DNA of 64,000 bases, taken from positions 1,550,001 through 1,614,000 of the forward strand of contig NZ_CP136865.1 in assembly GCF_045689245.1 (NCBI RefSeq), read 5' to 3'. Numbering within the stretch: the first letter of the stretch is position 1; each line of letters opens with the position of its first letter. This document shows, one piece after another, positions 1-8,999 of this stretch. The notes beneath the pieces were generated by a model. It searched no databases and was not told where the DNA came from. It was given only the letters and a program-made list of their open reading frames with translations. Made by a program: the position numbers and the translations under genes. Source of the DNA: Congregibacter brevis (GTDB lineage Bacteria > Pseudomonadota > Gammaproteobacteria > Pseudomonadales > Halieaceae).

Positions 1-2940
1 ATGCTCATCGCGCTGGTCGCTGATGGCCCTAATGGCGTTTACCGGCCGGACATTCTGCAGGTCATAGCGTCGCTGACCGATGCCGTTGATGAACTATCCA
101 ATGTCGATGCAAGCAATACCCTGAGTCTCGCCACGGAATCACTGATCACCGGCACCTACTCGGGTATCGAGGTGGTACCGCTATTGGACCCGTTGCCGGA
201 GTCCCAGGATCAGGCTAATGAGGTGCGCGCTCAGGTCGAGGATTTTCCGCTATTCTTGGGTACGCTCGTCGCCGAGGATGGTTCCGCGGCACTAATCGTG
301 GTGCAACTGATCGACGAGGTTTTGGCAGAGCAGACCTATCGCGAGATGCTGGCGCTGCTTGCTGAGTTTGACCTGCCGGAAGGCGTGACTGCGCACGTCG
401 CTGGCGAGGGCGCTATTGCCGGCTATCTTGGCACGTACATCGACGCCGACGCCCAGCGCTTGAATCCCTTGGCGGGGCTGATCATCGTGCTCATGATTAT
501 CCTGGCCTTTCGGCGTTTGGCGCCGGCACTGCTTGCGGTGATGATGATTATCGCGTCGGTGAGTGTGGCCCTGGGCAGCATGGCGGCGCTGGGGATTCCT
601 TTCTACGTGATTACCAATGCGCTGCCGGTCATTCTCATCGGGATCTCCGTGGCCGACACCATTCATATTTTCAGCCACTTTTACGAAGCGCAGTCCAAAG
701 CCCCGCAGATACCCCGCAGCGAGCTTATCGTGTCGACCATGAGCGCCATGTGGCTTCCGGTGACTATTACCTCACTCACCACAGCTGCGGGATTTTTGGG
801 TTTGTACTTTGCTGCTTACATGCCGCCCTTTAAGTATTTTGGTTTGTTTGCCGCATTGGGTGTGGCGGCGGCCTGGCTGTATTCCATCGTGGCCCTACCC
901 ATATTGATGAGCGTGTTTCGTGTGCAGGTGGCCCAGCAATTTATCGACCGGCAGCGCGCCGGGACCCGAGACGGTTTGGCGGGCGTGATTCAGCGTTTGG
1001 GAACGCTGACGCTGAAATATCCACGAACCATGATTGTTGGCTTTGCGGCCGTGGGTGCTTTAGGAGCGTTTGCGGCTAGCAAGCTGGTCGTTGATGCGGA
1101 TCGTATCCGGCTATTCCACCCCGACGAGGCCATTGTTGTTGCCGATCAGGCGATTAATGAGCACCTCAATGGCACCAGCACCTTGGATATCGTGATTGAA
1201 ACGCCCGATGCCGAAGGCATTTACGACCCAGATGTACTCAAGCGGATGCAGGCGTTACAGAACTACGCGCTGACGCTCCCGCATGTCAAAGGTGCGTCGA
1301 GTATTGTGGATTATCTCAAGCAGATGAATCGCGTGCTCACGTCGGGGCAAAAAGACGATTATGTTTTGCCCCAGACTCGTGCAGAAGTGGCGCAGTATTT
1401 TTTGCTCTATAGCTTCTCTGCCGATCCGGATGACTTTGCCCAAGAGGTGGATTACGACTATCGCAGTGCCAATGTGCGCATCACCATGAATCACGGCGGC
1501 TATCGTCAAATCAAAGCGGTGTACGAGTCCTTGGATGCCTACATTGCCGAGTATTTTGATGAGGGTGTGAAGGCGACTATGAGCGGACGTGTGAGTTTGA
1601 ACTATCACTGGATTCGCAATATTGGCGATTCACATTTTCGGGGACTCCTCATTGCACTCTTGCTGGTCTGGCTGGTGGCAGCGGCGAGTTTCCGCTCTCT
1701 TTGGGCGGGGGGGTATACTCTGCTGCCGGTAATCGCCGCGGTATTGATCGTGTATGCGTTTATGGTTGTGCGCGGTCTGACTCTGGGAGTCGGTACCTCG
1801 ATGTTTGCCGCCGTGGCTATTGGTCTGGGTGTAGACTTTGCGATCCATACGCTGAGTCGCTTGCAGACGCTGCATCGGGTGTTGACATCGCTCAATGAAT
1901 CACCGGGGCGCGAGGCACAGAAACACGAGGAGATGTTTGTGCAGTTCTTTGTGACCACAGGTCGTGCTTTGTTGCTAAACGTACTGGCCGTTGCCTGTGG
2001 GTTCGGCGTGCTTATTTTTAGTCAGGTTACGCAGCTTCGGGACTTTGGCAGCATCGTCATGTTGTCTATGAGCGTCGCCTTTTTGGCCAGCGTCACGCTC
2101 TTGCCAGCAATCGTCTATTTGGCTCGCCCGGCATTTATTCATCGCGCCGCAGCCGCCACCCCATTGCTACTTTTGGTGGTCGCGCTTGGATTCGCCAACC
2201 CTGATTCGTTTGCAGAGGAAGTATTAACCGCCGACGAGATCGTGGCTCGCGTGAATGCCGTACCCCAGGGTGAACAGGTTACGCGCTCATTGTTGTTTCG
2301 AACCACCGACAAACGCGGCCGCACCCGCGAGCGACAGACCCAAAGCTATAGGCAGTATTTTGGCGAGGAGCGGCGTCTGGTTTTGTTTTTTACCGCGCCG
2401 GCCAACATTCGCGATACCGCCGTGCTTACCTGGGATTACCCCAACACCACCCAAGATGATCAATGGCTGTACCTGCCGGCGCTGCGCAAAGTGCGGCGCA
2501 TTCCTGCTGCGGATCGCGGTGACTACTTTTTGGGTACCGACTTTAGTTTTGAAGACATGAAGCTCGACGGGCAGCTCAGCGCCGAAGACTACGATTACGA
2601 GATTTTGCCCAGCGATCGCGAGGATTTTTATAGCGTGCAAGCGTTACCCAAGTCCGAGGCGGTCGCCAAAGAGCTCGGCTATTCGCGGACCGAGGCGGTG
2701 ATAAATTCCAGCAACTGGATTGTGGTGCAGGCGGAGTTTTGGGACGTGAAGGGCAATGCGCTCAAGACGCTCACGGCAGAAGATGTTCGACAGATCGACG
2801 GCATCTGGACGCGACACAAAGTCACCATGCGTAATCATCAGACGGGTCACAGCACCGAACTGCTGTTTGCCGATGTTGACTACCAGACTCCCATTGATGA
2901 GCGCGTATTCACACAGCAGGCCCTGAAGCGCGGGTTATGA
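1..2940 (+). CDS. RND/MMPL family transporter fused to a LolA-like outer-membrane lipoprotein-sorting domain (5' partial)
   Basis: Residues 1 to about 712 form an RND/MMPL transporter with two membrane bundles (about 155-310 and 550-705). Each bundle carries the family's acidic TM motif, GISVADTIHIF near 217 and IGLGVDFAIHTL near 610. A further hydrophobic segment (about 718-735) resembles an old signal peptide. It is followed by a LolA-like fold (about 740-979) with the LYLPALRKVRRI and GTDFSFEDM signatures of the outer-membrane lipoprotein-sorting family (PF17131). RND proteins of this kind normally begin with a cytoplasmic stretch and TM1, which are missing, so the true start lies left of the window. 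The frame overlaps the next gene by four bases (ATGA). The likely role is extraction of a lipid or hydrophobic substrate from the inner membrane and hand-over in the periplasm; the substrate is unknown. In many genomes the two parts are separate neighbouring genes, so the fusion is notable. Confidence 0.85.
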   Translation: MLIALVADGPNGVYRPDILQVIASLTDAVDELSNVDASNTLSLATESLITGTYSGIEVVPLLDPLPESQDQANEVRAQVEDFPLFLGTLVAEDGSAALIVVQLIDEVLAEQTYREMLALLAEFDLPEGVTAHVAGEGAIAGYLGTYIDADAQRLNPLAGLIIVLMIILAFRRLAPALLAVMMIIASVSVALGSMAALGIPFYVITNALPVILIGISVADTIHIFSHFYEAQSKAPQIPRSELIVSTMSAMWLPVTITSLTTAAGFLGLYFAAYMPPFKYFGLFAALGVAAAWLYSIVALPILMSVFRVQVAQQFIDRQRAGTRDGLAGVIQRLGTLTLKYPRTMIVGFAAVGALGAFAASKLVVDADRIRLFHPDEAIVVADQAINEHLNGTSTLDIVIETPDAEGIYDPDVLKRMQALQNYALTLPHVKGASSIVDYLKQMNRVLTSGQKDDYVLPQTRAEVAQYFLLYSFSADPDDFAQEVDYDYRSANVRITMNHGGYRQIKAVYESLDAYIAEYFDEGVKATMSGRVSLNYHWIRNIGDSHFRGLLIALLLVWLVAAASFRSLWAGGYTLLPVIAAVLIVYAFMVVRGLTLGVGTSMFAAVAIGLGVDFAIHTLSRLQTLHRVLTSLNESPGREAQKHEEMFVQFFVTTGRALLLNVLAVACGFGVLIFSQVTQLRDFGSIVMLSMSVAFLASVTLLPAIVYLARPAFIHRAAAATPLLLLVVALGFANPDSFAEEVLTADEIVARVNAVPQGEQVTRSLLFRTTDKRGRTRERQTQSYRQYFGEERRLVLFFTAPANIRDTAVLTWDYPNTTQDDQWLYLPALRKVRRIPAADRGDYFLGTDFSFEDMKLDGQLSAEDYDYEILPSDREDFYSVQALPKSEAVAKELGYSRTEAVINSSNWIVVQAEFWDVKGNALKTLTAEDVRQIDGIWTRHKVTMRNHQTGHSTELLFADVDYQTPIDERVFTQQALKRGL

Positions 2941-4844
2941 TCATGCGACTTTCCAATCCAACACTCAGACCAGTCTTTGATACCTTGGCAGCTGTTGCCT
3001 CCTTACTGCTGCTGGTTGCTGCCGAGGCTGCTTTGGCGCAATCCAAAAGCGTGACGGGTTTGCGTATGGGTACATCTCCAGAACGCACCCGCGTGGTGGT
3101 GGATCTGAGTGCGGCTACCGAGTACCGGTTTTTTCGCCTCAGTGATCCGGAACGCGTCGTGCTGGACTTAAGCGATGCCCGCTTTGATAGTGAAGCGGTA
3201 CCGAGCAACTTTAACGGCTCGCCCATTCTGGACATTGAGCACGCAACCCGAGCTGGCGACGACCTGCGCATCGTCGTGAATCTTACGCCCGGGAAGTATC
3301 AGACTCGGCACTTTAGTTTAACGCCGAACATCGAAGCCGGGCGCGGCCATCGGCTGGTGGTCGATATTCGATCAGAGTCTGCTGAAGTTGCAGAGGCCGA
3401 GGTGTCGCAGCCCGTTGCAGCGGCAGAGCTAGAAAAGGCGGCGGCTCCCGCTGAGCCCGTCGCGCCAGCAGTGCCGGTGCGGGCCGCGGCAGCTGCACCG
3501 CTAGCCAAAACACCGAGTTCTGACACCGTACAAGAAAGCCCTGCGCCTGCAGCGAGTAGCCCTACGTCCACAGCTTCTGCTCCGCGACGTCAGCCCAAGA
3601 CTGGCACGCTGATCGACTTTTCGGGCACCTGGCAGCACGAGTGGGCCTGGGCCACCGAGCCATCTGAGTCGCAGAAGTTTGAGTCTATTGTCCAGCCGCG
3701 CTGGGATGTGCGTTTTGCCAATGGTGTAGATCTCACTGCTATCCTTCGCGTTCGTTTGGACGGGGTAGGCGATCTTGGGCCTACGGACCGCCGTCCCCCG
3801 AGTTATTCAGATATCAGCGCGCCGTGGTTTAACAGCGGCGAAGCTGAGACTTCGCTGCGCGAACTGTTTGTGGACTTTCAGCTAGGGCAGACGGACTGGC
3901 GTCTGGGTAAGCAGCAGGTAGTTTGGGGTCAGGCTGACGGTATTAAGGTGTTGGATGTGGTTAACCCCCAGAGTTTTAGGGAGTTCATCCTCGATGACTT
4001 TGATGATTCTCGGATCCCCCTTTGGACGGCCAATGTCACTGTGCCCATAGGCGATGCAGCGAGTCTGCAGCTGCTGTGGGTTCCCGACACCACCTATCAC
4101 GAGCTCGCCGAGCTCGACACGCCTTTTGCGTTTAGTTCTCCGCGAATCATTCCGCAGGTGCCCATCACCGGTCTTGTAGAGGCAGACAAGCCGGATAATA
4201 TCTTCTCGGACAGCGACGCAGGTTTTGCACTCTCGGGTTTTGTCGCTGGCTGGGACCTAAGCCTGAATTATCTGTATCGCTATCTTGATGCGCCGGTGCT
4301 CCCGGTGCGTGTGCGAGGGCCCATGAGCCTGTTATTGGAGCCCGAGTATCAACGCAGCCACTTACTGGGTGGTACCTTCTCTAACGCCTTTGGTGATGTG
4401 ACGCTGCGTGGCGAGCTTGCCTACAACTCAGATAGTTTCCAGCCCACGAACACCCTTGCAAATGAGGCTGTGGCCGAGAGCAGCGAATTCTCAGCGCTCA
4501 TCGGTGTGGATTGGGCGCTGTCTATGGATGCGCTGATCTCGGCGCAGGTTTTTAACAGTTATCTCTTTGATCATGTCGACAGCATGGGCCGGGATGAATC
4601 TGAGCAGACGTTAACACTGCTGTACCAACAGGACTTTGCGAACGCGACCTGGCGTTTTAGAGGTATCGGGATTCACTCGATTAACGATGGCGACACGCAG
4701 CTTCAGTTAAAACTGAGTTACTGGTTGGCGAGTGAGCTGCAGTTGTGGTTGGGCGCAGACAGCTTTAGCGGTAATCGTCAGGGCTTGTTTGGACAGTTCG
4801 GGGACAACGATCGGGTGTTGGTGGGATTCGAGTATGGCTTCTAA
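2937..4844 (+). CDS. AMIN domain fused to a DUF1302-like outer-membrane beta-barrel
   Basis: A signal peptide (residues 1-35, ending ALAQ) precedes an AMIN domain (about 36-142), a peptidoglycan- or envelope-targeting module known from AmiC and PilQ. Then comes an Ala/Pro-rich linker (about 143-220) and a long beta-rich barrel (225-635). The barrel holds the WGQADGIKVLDVVNPQ and IPLWT signatures typical of DUF1302-like outer-membrane proteins. The protein ends in phenylalanine (FEYGF), as expected of a BAM-inserted barrel. The start overlaps the stop of the RND-LolA gene (ATGA), so the two are translationally coupled. I infer that it is the outer-membrane partner of that transporter. The AMIN-barrel fusion is unusual to my knowledge. 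Confidence 0.8.
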   Translation: MIMRLSNPTLRPVFDTLAAVASLLLLVAAEAALAQSKSVTGLRMGTSPERTRVVVDLSAATEYRFFRLSDPERVVLDLSDARFDSEAVPSNFNGSPILDIEHATRAGDDLRIVVNLTPGKYQTRHFSLTPNIEAGRGHRLVVDIRSESAEVAEAEVSQPVAAAELEKAAAPAEPVAPAVPVRAAAAAPLAKTPSSDTVQESPAPAASSPTSTASAPRRQPKTGTLIDFSGTWQHEWAWATEPSESQKFESIVQPRWDVRFANGVDLTAILRVRLDGVGDLGPTDRRPPSYSDISAPWFNSGEAETSLRELFVDFQLGQTDWRLGKQQVVWGQADGIKVLDVVNPQSFREFILDDFDDSRIPLWTANVTVPIGDAASLQLLWVPDTTYHELAELDTPFAFSSPRIIPQVPITGLVEADKPDNIFSDSDAGFALSGFVAGWDLSLNYLYRYLDAPVLPVRVRGPMSLLLEPEYQRSHLLGGTFSNAFGDVTLRGELAYNSDSFQPTNTLANEAVAESSEFSALIGVDWALSMDALISAQVFNSYLFDHVDSMGRDESEQTLTLLYQQDFANATWRFRGIGIHSINDGDTQLQLKLSYWLASELQLWLGADSFSGNRQGLFGQFGDNDRVLVGFEYGF

Positions 4845-4885
4845 TGAGTGCGTAGTCGCGGCGCTCTGACTCGAATCTTCTCTGA

Positions 4886-5032
4886 TCAATTGTAGATAAG
4901 GGTCCAGAAGGCCGTGAGCAAAACTACCACTCCGGTAATGGCGACTAAGTAACCCCATACGGGCACTTCGCGGCGGGTCTCGCGGCGGCGGTCAGTGGAA
5001 TCTCGATTACTTTTGCGGCGGTCGTTGTTCAT
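4886..5032 (-). CDS. small single-pass membrane protein
   Basis: A 48-residue protein if translation starts at the internal ATG at 5032. A longer form from 5083 would be 65 residues. The N-terminal half is strongly charged (NNDRRKSNRDSTDRRRETRR) and the C-terminal half is one hydrophobic helix (YLVAITGVVVLLTAFWTLIY). The positive-inside rule predicts a cytoplasmic N-terminus. A purine-rich GGGAAGGG sits about 15 bases upstream of the internal ATG, which is rather far. The gene converges with the barrel gene. No family is recognised. Confidence 0.45.
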   Translation of the reverse strand: MNNDRRKSNRDSTDRRRETRREVPVWGYLVAITGVVVLLTAFWTLIYN

Positions 5033-5270
5033 ATTAATGCAGTCGCTGCCCTTCCCATTCTGAGCATGTAAGTTAGAGCTCACGATAGCAAATTTTCTGG
5101 GGTTGTGATTATGGCTCTAGCAAATAATCACACCCGAACAGTAGCAGAGGATGCGGCGTGCGTTCCACGCAGGGACACCACGATGTGATGGAGAGTAAAA
5201 GGGTGATCTTTTTCGTGCGAGAACCGTGTTTCGCGCTCTGTGTTACTGAGAGGTCGCTTTGATCGACGCG

Positions 5271-6350
5271 TCAGACCGTCGTCGCGATGATGGCCTTTAA
5301 ACCTTTGACTATCTGATTGGTTAGGGATGTGAATAGAGGCGCTAATAGCAGCGTGATTGCCGAAACTAAAAGCAGGCGAGCGATCGCTAGGCCTGTGTTT
5401 TGAGATAGGTCATGCCAATTAAATGCGCTCTCAATGTAGTAGAGAACTACTGTGTGTAGTAAGAAAATTGCATATGAGTGTTTGCTCGCGTACAGAAACA
5501 AGCGTTCCACTATGTTTACTCTCCGAGTAAGTGCGAAGTAGGCAGGCTTTAATGCCAAAACACTTAGCGTAGCAAGCAACGATACGAAAACGAAATATGC
5601 CGACTTAATTTCAACATGCGGCGGAAAAAAAGGTGACTCTGGGTAAACAATAATGACTGCGATACCTGACACAGCAATAAGTGAAAGCATCTTTTTGATA
5701 TGCATATCACTGATTCCGAAGCTGTAGAAAAGGGCGCCAAAAAAATAAAACGTGATCAATGTGGCAATCACCCACGCTTGCGTGGCATATCCGCCTAGTA
5801 CTGGCTCGGTCGAAGCGATAAAAGTCTCTCGAACCGGCAGAAAATCTCCGACTAAATTGATAGCAAAAAGGGTCGATACGGTTCCAATTGTGGCATGTTT
5901 AAACCTACGAAAAAGGGGGAAAATCAGTATGGAAATTGCTGACATTATGAATAAAGCATTGATGAACCAAATTTGCCCGATTGGGATCTCTATCAGGCCC
6001 CACCTTGGCCACATAAAAGCCCATCGAAGCGGCCCATCATCCAGTACTAGGAGACTTTTATTACTGGCGTAAAGAACGCATATCAGCAATACCATAAACG
6101 TATAAAAAGGCACGGCGATCGCGATATACCGCTGGAGAGCGTACCGCCAAATGTCTTTTGTGCGTAAAAAACTGTTGTAACTCACGGCGCCAGATACAAA
6201 GAAAAGTATTGGGAATAGCGCGCCGAGGTACCAAGAGTGAGGAGGATAGAACCACAATAGCCCTAGATGTCCTAGCATTACACGAAGAATTGATAGCCCT
6301 CGTAACGCGTCTAGATATCTTCTATCCGTTTCGTTGATCAGCTTGTTCAC
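5271..6350 (-). CDS. acyltransferase 3 family membrane protein (OafA/YrhL type)
   Basis: A 359-residue polytopic membrane protein with about ten hydrophobic helices and the acyltransferase-3 start pattern (RYLDALRGLSILRVMLGHL, where the conserved His of the family lies, then LFPILFFVSGAVSY). Such enzymes O-acetylate or O-acylate surface polysaccharides using a cytoplasmic acyl donor. The start is GTG at 6350, preceded by AGAGGG six bases upstream; that Shine-Dalgarno is supplied by the last unit of the octanucleotide repeat. Base composition is visibly A/T-richer than the flanking RND and prsR genes, which hints at acquisition. It probably modifies the polysaccharide made by this locus. Confidence 0.8.
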   Translation of the reverse strand: MNKLINETDRRYLDALRGLSILRVMLGHLGLLWFYPPHSWYLGALFPILFFVSGAVSYNSFLRTKDIWRYALQRYIAIAVPFYTFMVLLICVLYASNKSLLVLDDGPLRWAFMWPRWGLIEIPIGQIWFINALFIMSAISILIFPLFRRFKHATIGTVSTLFAINLVGDFLPVRETFIASTEPVLGGYATQAWVIATLITFYFFGALFYSFGISDMHIKKMLSLIAVSGIAVIIVYPESPFFPPHVEIKSAYFVFVSLLATLSVLALKPAYFALTRRVNIVERLFLYASKHSYAIFLLHTVVLYYIESAFNWHDLSQNTGLAIARLLLVSAITLLLAPLFTSLTNQIVKGLKAIIATTV

Positions 6351-6356
6351 AATACA

Positions 6357-6438
6357 CCCTCTTACCCTCTTACCCTCTTACCCTCTTACCCTCTTACCCT
6401 CTTACCCTCTTACCCTCTTACCCTCTTACCCTCTTACC
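6357..6438. repeat. octanucleotide tandem repeat (CTTACCCT)n upstream of the acyltransferase gene
   Basis: Nine perfect head-to-tail copies of CTTACCCT occupy 6361-6432, flanked by a partial copy on each side. Read on the minus strand the unit is AGGGTAAG, and the array ends seven bases before the acyltransferase GTG start. Eight is not a multiple of three and every frame meets TAA, so the array is not coding. The final unit forms the Shine-Dalgarno AGAGGG. Changes in copy number would alter the distance between any upstream promoter and the gene. Confidence 0.9.
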
Positions 6439-6672
6439 TTCTAGCCTTTAAGCCTAGCGTCGAATCCGGGCGTTGATTGACTGAGTTTAGCTGCGGGCCG
6501 TATTGTCGCTGTTAAAAACGTGGCATGCGCTGCCGTATCGCGGCTGTCAGAAACCTTCGACATTTGTCGTTGGTTTCAATTTTTTAGGTTCTAGTCGTAT
6601 TGCGGCTATAAGGGCTCTGTGTTTCAGATAAAAGCTTGGAAAGTGAGATGACGGGCTTTGGCAGTTTGCCCC
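6439..6672. other. intergenic region, no gene seen
   Basis: This stretch separates the octanucleotide array from the 3' end of the minus-strand glycosyltransferase. I see no convincing open frame, tRNA or terminator. It should hold the promoter of the acyltransferase, but no clear -35/-10 pair stood out. Confidence 0.4.
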
Positions 6673-7572
6673 TCAACGGTCATTATTCGTTATCGTAAGC
6701 GTTGCTAGTGCCCTAGCTTGTTCGATTCTCGACCGTAGGGCTTTGGTGCTAAACATAGCCTTTTCTTTGCGATACCAATACATCAATCCAGCAAGGTGAG
6801 AAAAACTAACGACTGATAAAGGATTTTGTCGCGAAATTTCCTGCGCATGATGGACTACAACATCCGAGGTAAATACGGCCACTGTATGACCGGATAGCCA
6901 GACCCTCGCACAATAGTCTACGTCCTCAGGTGCGTAGAATATTTTTTCATCGAAGAGTCCTATCTCTTCGACGGTTGATTTTCGAAGTAACCAGAAAGCA
7001 GAGATAGCATAATCAACGTAGATTCGAGTGGCTGCAGACAAACGCTGCGCTTCAGATGACTCCATTTTTCTTAGGAAAAATAGCCGTTTAAGTTTGTGAA
7101 GTAGCGTAGGGAAAACGTCATATGATTTTTGATGATTTCCCGACCCATAGGTGATTCCAGGACATGCGATCCCTAGCATTTTATCTTTATGCATCTCTCC
7201 TAGCAGTCTCGACACAACTCCGAATTCTAGGATCTCAACATCGCTATCGCAGATGAGTAAAAAGTTGCCCCGAGCTCTCCTTAAAGCAATGTTTCGGGAG
7301 AAAGTCGTGCCTGTGTTTCTTCCGAGTGAGATTAGATCTGTATCTGGCCTAATAGAAAGCACTTTGGCTGAAGTATCATCGGTGGATCCATTGTCCACGA
7401 CGATTAGCTCATAGCTTAGTCCGGTTGATTCTAGGTCGCTTAGGACGCTATTCAGACATTTTTCTATGTATGCTGCCGAGTTCCAGGTGATAACAATGCA
7501 CGAAACATCGATTTCAAGCGGGCTTGGTTGCGCCTGCTCTAAGAGAGAGTCTGGTGGGGTGTCGCTATTCAT
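6673..7572 (-). CDS. family 2 glycosyltransferase coupled to prsR
   Basis: A 299-residue soluble GT-A enzyme. The nucleotide-binding start (VSCIVITWNSAAYIEKCLNS), the VVDNGSTDDT loop and the metal-binding CDSDVEIL are all present, and the later FYAPEDVDYCARV matches the catalytic ED region of GT2. The ATG overlaps the prsR stop in a TAATG junction, so it is translated with the regulator. It probably adds one sugar to the exopolysaccharide repeat unit on the cytoplasmic face of the membrane. Donor and acceptor cannot be read from the sequence. Confidence 0.85.
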   Translation of the reverse strand: MNSDTPPDSLLEQAQPSPLEIDVSCIVITWNSAAYIEKCLNSVLSDLESTGLSYELIVVDNGSTDDTSAKVLSIRPDTDLISLGRNTGTTFSRNIALRRARGNFLLICDSDVEILEFGVVSRLLGEMHKDKMLGIACPGITYGSGNHQKSYDVFPTLLHKLKRLFFLRKMESSEAQRLSAATRIYVDYAISAFWLLRKSTVEEIGLFDEKIFYAPEDVDYCARVWLSGHTVAVFTSDVVVHHAQEISRQNPLSVVSFSHLAGLMYWYRKEKAMFSTKALRSRIEQARALATLTITNNDR

Positions 7573-8954
7573 TAAATTTTGGTTCCTCGAAGCCCATATT
7601 TCTCTAGCATCGAATACAAGGTCGGTCTCGTCACGCCAAGTAACTCGGCAGCCTCAGTGATACTGTCATTCGCGTGAGACAAAGCCTGCAAAATTGCTGC
7701 TTTCTCCGCATCTTCCCGAACCTGTTTGATGTTCAGTGGCATTGCGACAGTTTCTTTGAGTGTATCTTCTAGGTATTCCTCTAGCTCAAGGTCTTCGACC
7801 GTAACCTGCCCACCCTCTGCCATGATTACCGCGCGCTTGATGCGTGATTCCAGCTCTCGCACATTACCGGGCCATCCGTAGTTACCGATGGCCCGCAGGG
7901 CGGTGTTTTCGAAGCTTTTGACGCCCGTGCCCTTGTCGCCTGCAAACCGTGATAAAAAAGCCTTAGCCAAAACTACAGCGTCTCCCTCACGATCTTTAAG
8001 CGCTGGAATATTGATCACCATTTCGCTCACTCGGTAATACAAATCCTCGCGGAACTTGCCCTCGGCGATGTGCTGCTCAAGATTTTGATGGGTTGCGCAG
8101 AGCACGCGGACATCCACCGGGATTTCTTTGCGACCGCCGAGTCGTTCGATGACTCTCTCCTGCAGAAAGCGCAGTAACTTCGCCTGCAATTCCATGGGCA
8201 GATCGCCGATTTCGTCGAGAAAGAGTGTGCCGCCATCGGCATGCTCGATTTTGCCGATGGTCTGCTGGCTCGCGCCGGTGAACGCGCCCTTCTCATAGCC
8301 GAAAAGTTCACTTTCCAAAAGTGTGTCGGGGATGGCTGCGCAGTTGATAGCGACCATGCGTTGGTCAGCCCGTGGGCTAAGCTCGTGGATGGCTTGGGCA
8401 AAGCGTTCTTTGCCGGTGCCTGATGCGCCAAGTAGCAAGGTGGTGATATCTGTAGGAGCGATTTTCTCTACCGTGCGACAGACCTTCAGCATTTGCGGGC
8501 TTACGGCAATGATTTTGTCCAGCGGCATGTTTTCACTAGCGCGCTGCAGTGCCTGATTTTCTTTTTCTAACTGGTATACATGGTGGGCGCGATCCACTAG
8601 CAGCGTTAGCAGCTCGGGGTCCGCGGGTTTTTGGTGAAAATCATAGGCACCGCCGGCGATTGCCTTTACGGCGTTTCTGCGATCATGGTCGCCTGTCACT
8701 ACAATAACTTTGGTTTCGGGCGCCAGACTGAGGATTTCGCCCAGCGTTGCCAGGCCCTCAGTTACGCCGCCGGGATCCGGTGGTAACCCCAAGTCCAGCA
8801 GCACTACGCCGGGTTGATGGCGTCTGAGAGCCACTATTGCCGCTTTACGGTCGCCGGCCACGATAACTTCATAGCCATCAAAAGCCCAGCGTAGCTGGCT
8901 TTGGAGCCCCTCGTCGTCCTCAACAACTAACAGCGGTTTGGCCGCTTCGCTCAC
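7572..8954 (-). CDS. prsR: PEP-CTERM-box response regulator PrsR (sigma54-dependent activator)
   Basis: 460 residues with three domains. The receiver has the phosphoacceptor Asp54 in VVLLDLGLPP. The AAA+ domain has Walker A GASGTGKE (176-183), the sigma54-contacting GAFTGA loop (223-228) and Walker B TLFLDE (243-248). A C-terminal Fis-type helix-turn-helix carries ITEAAELLGVTRPTLYSML. This is the layout of the PrsR family (TIGR02915), which activates sigma54 promoters of PEP-CTERM genes. The stop overlaps the start of the glycosyltransferase, and the kinase prsK lies just upstream. Two sigma54 promoters at the far end of the locus (54044 and 56434) are the likely targets. Confidence 0.95.
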   Translation of the reverse strand: MSEAAKPLLVVEDDEGLQSQLRWAFDGYEVIVAGDRKAAIVALRRHQPGVVLLDLGLPPDPGGVTEGLATLGEILSLAPETKVIVVTGDHDRRNAVKAIAGGAYDFHQKPADPELLTLLVDRAHHVYQLEKENQALQRASENMPLDKIIAVSPQMLKVCRTVEKIAPTDITTLLLGASGTGKERFAQAIHELSPRADQRMVAINCAAIPDTLLESELFGYEKGAFTGASQQTIGKIEHADGGTLFLDEIGDLPMELQAKLLRFLQERVIERLGGRKEIPVDVRVLCATHQNLEQHIAEGKFREDLYYRVSEMVINIPALKDREGDAVVLAKAFLSRFAGDKGTGVKSFENTALRAIGNYGWPGNVRELESRIKRAVIMAEGGQVTVEDLELEEYLEDTLKETVAMPLNIKQVREDAEKAAILQALSHANDSITEAAELLGVTRPTLYSMLEKYGLRGTKI

Positions 8955-8999
8955 GTGCTTACTCCCTAGGAATTCTGGCGTCTAGTGTGCCACGCTACG

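Noticed and set aside
1704..1715. Runs of seven G or C (near 1708, 42670, 49925 and 53450) as contingency tracts
   Set aside because: Seven bases is short for slippage-driven switching, and similar runs occur in genes where switching makes no sense.
3299..3571. A minus-strand Ala-rich frame inside the AMIN-barrel gene
   Set aside because: It mirrors the Ala/Pro-rich linker of the real gene and has no start-site or family support.
6357..6438. CRISPR or telomere-like interpretation of the CTTACCCT array
   Set aside because: Units are contiguous with no spacers and only 8 bases long; the setting is an ordinary gene upstream region.
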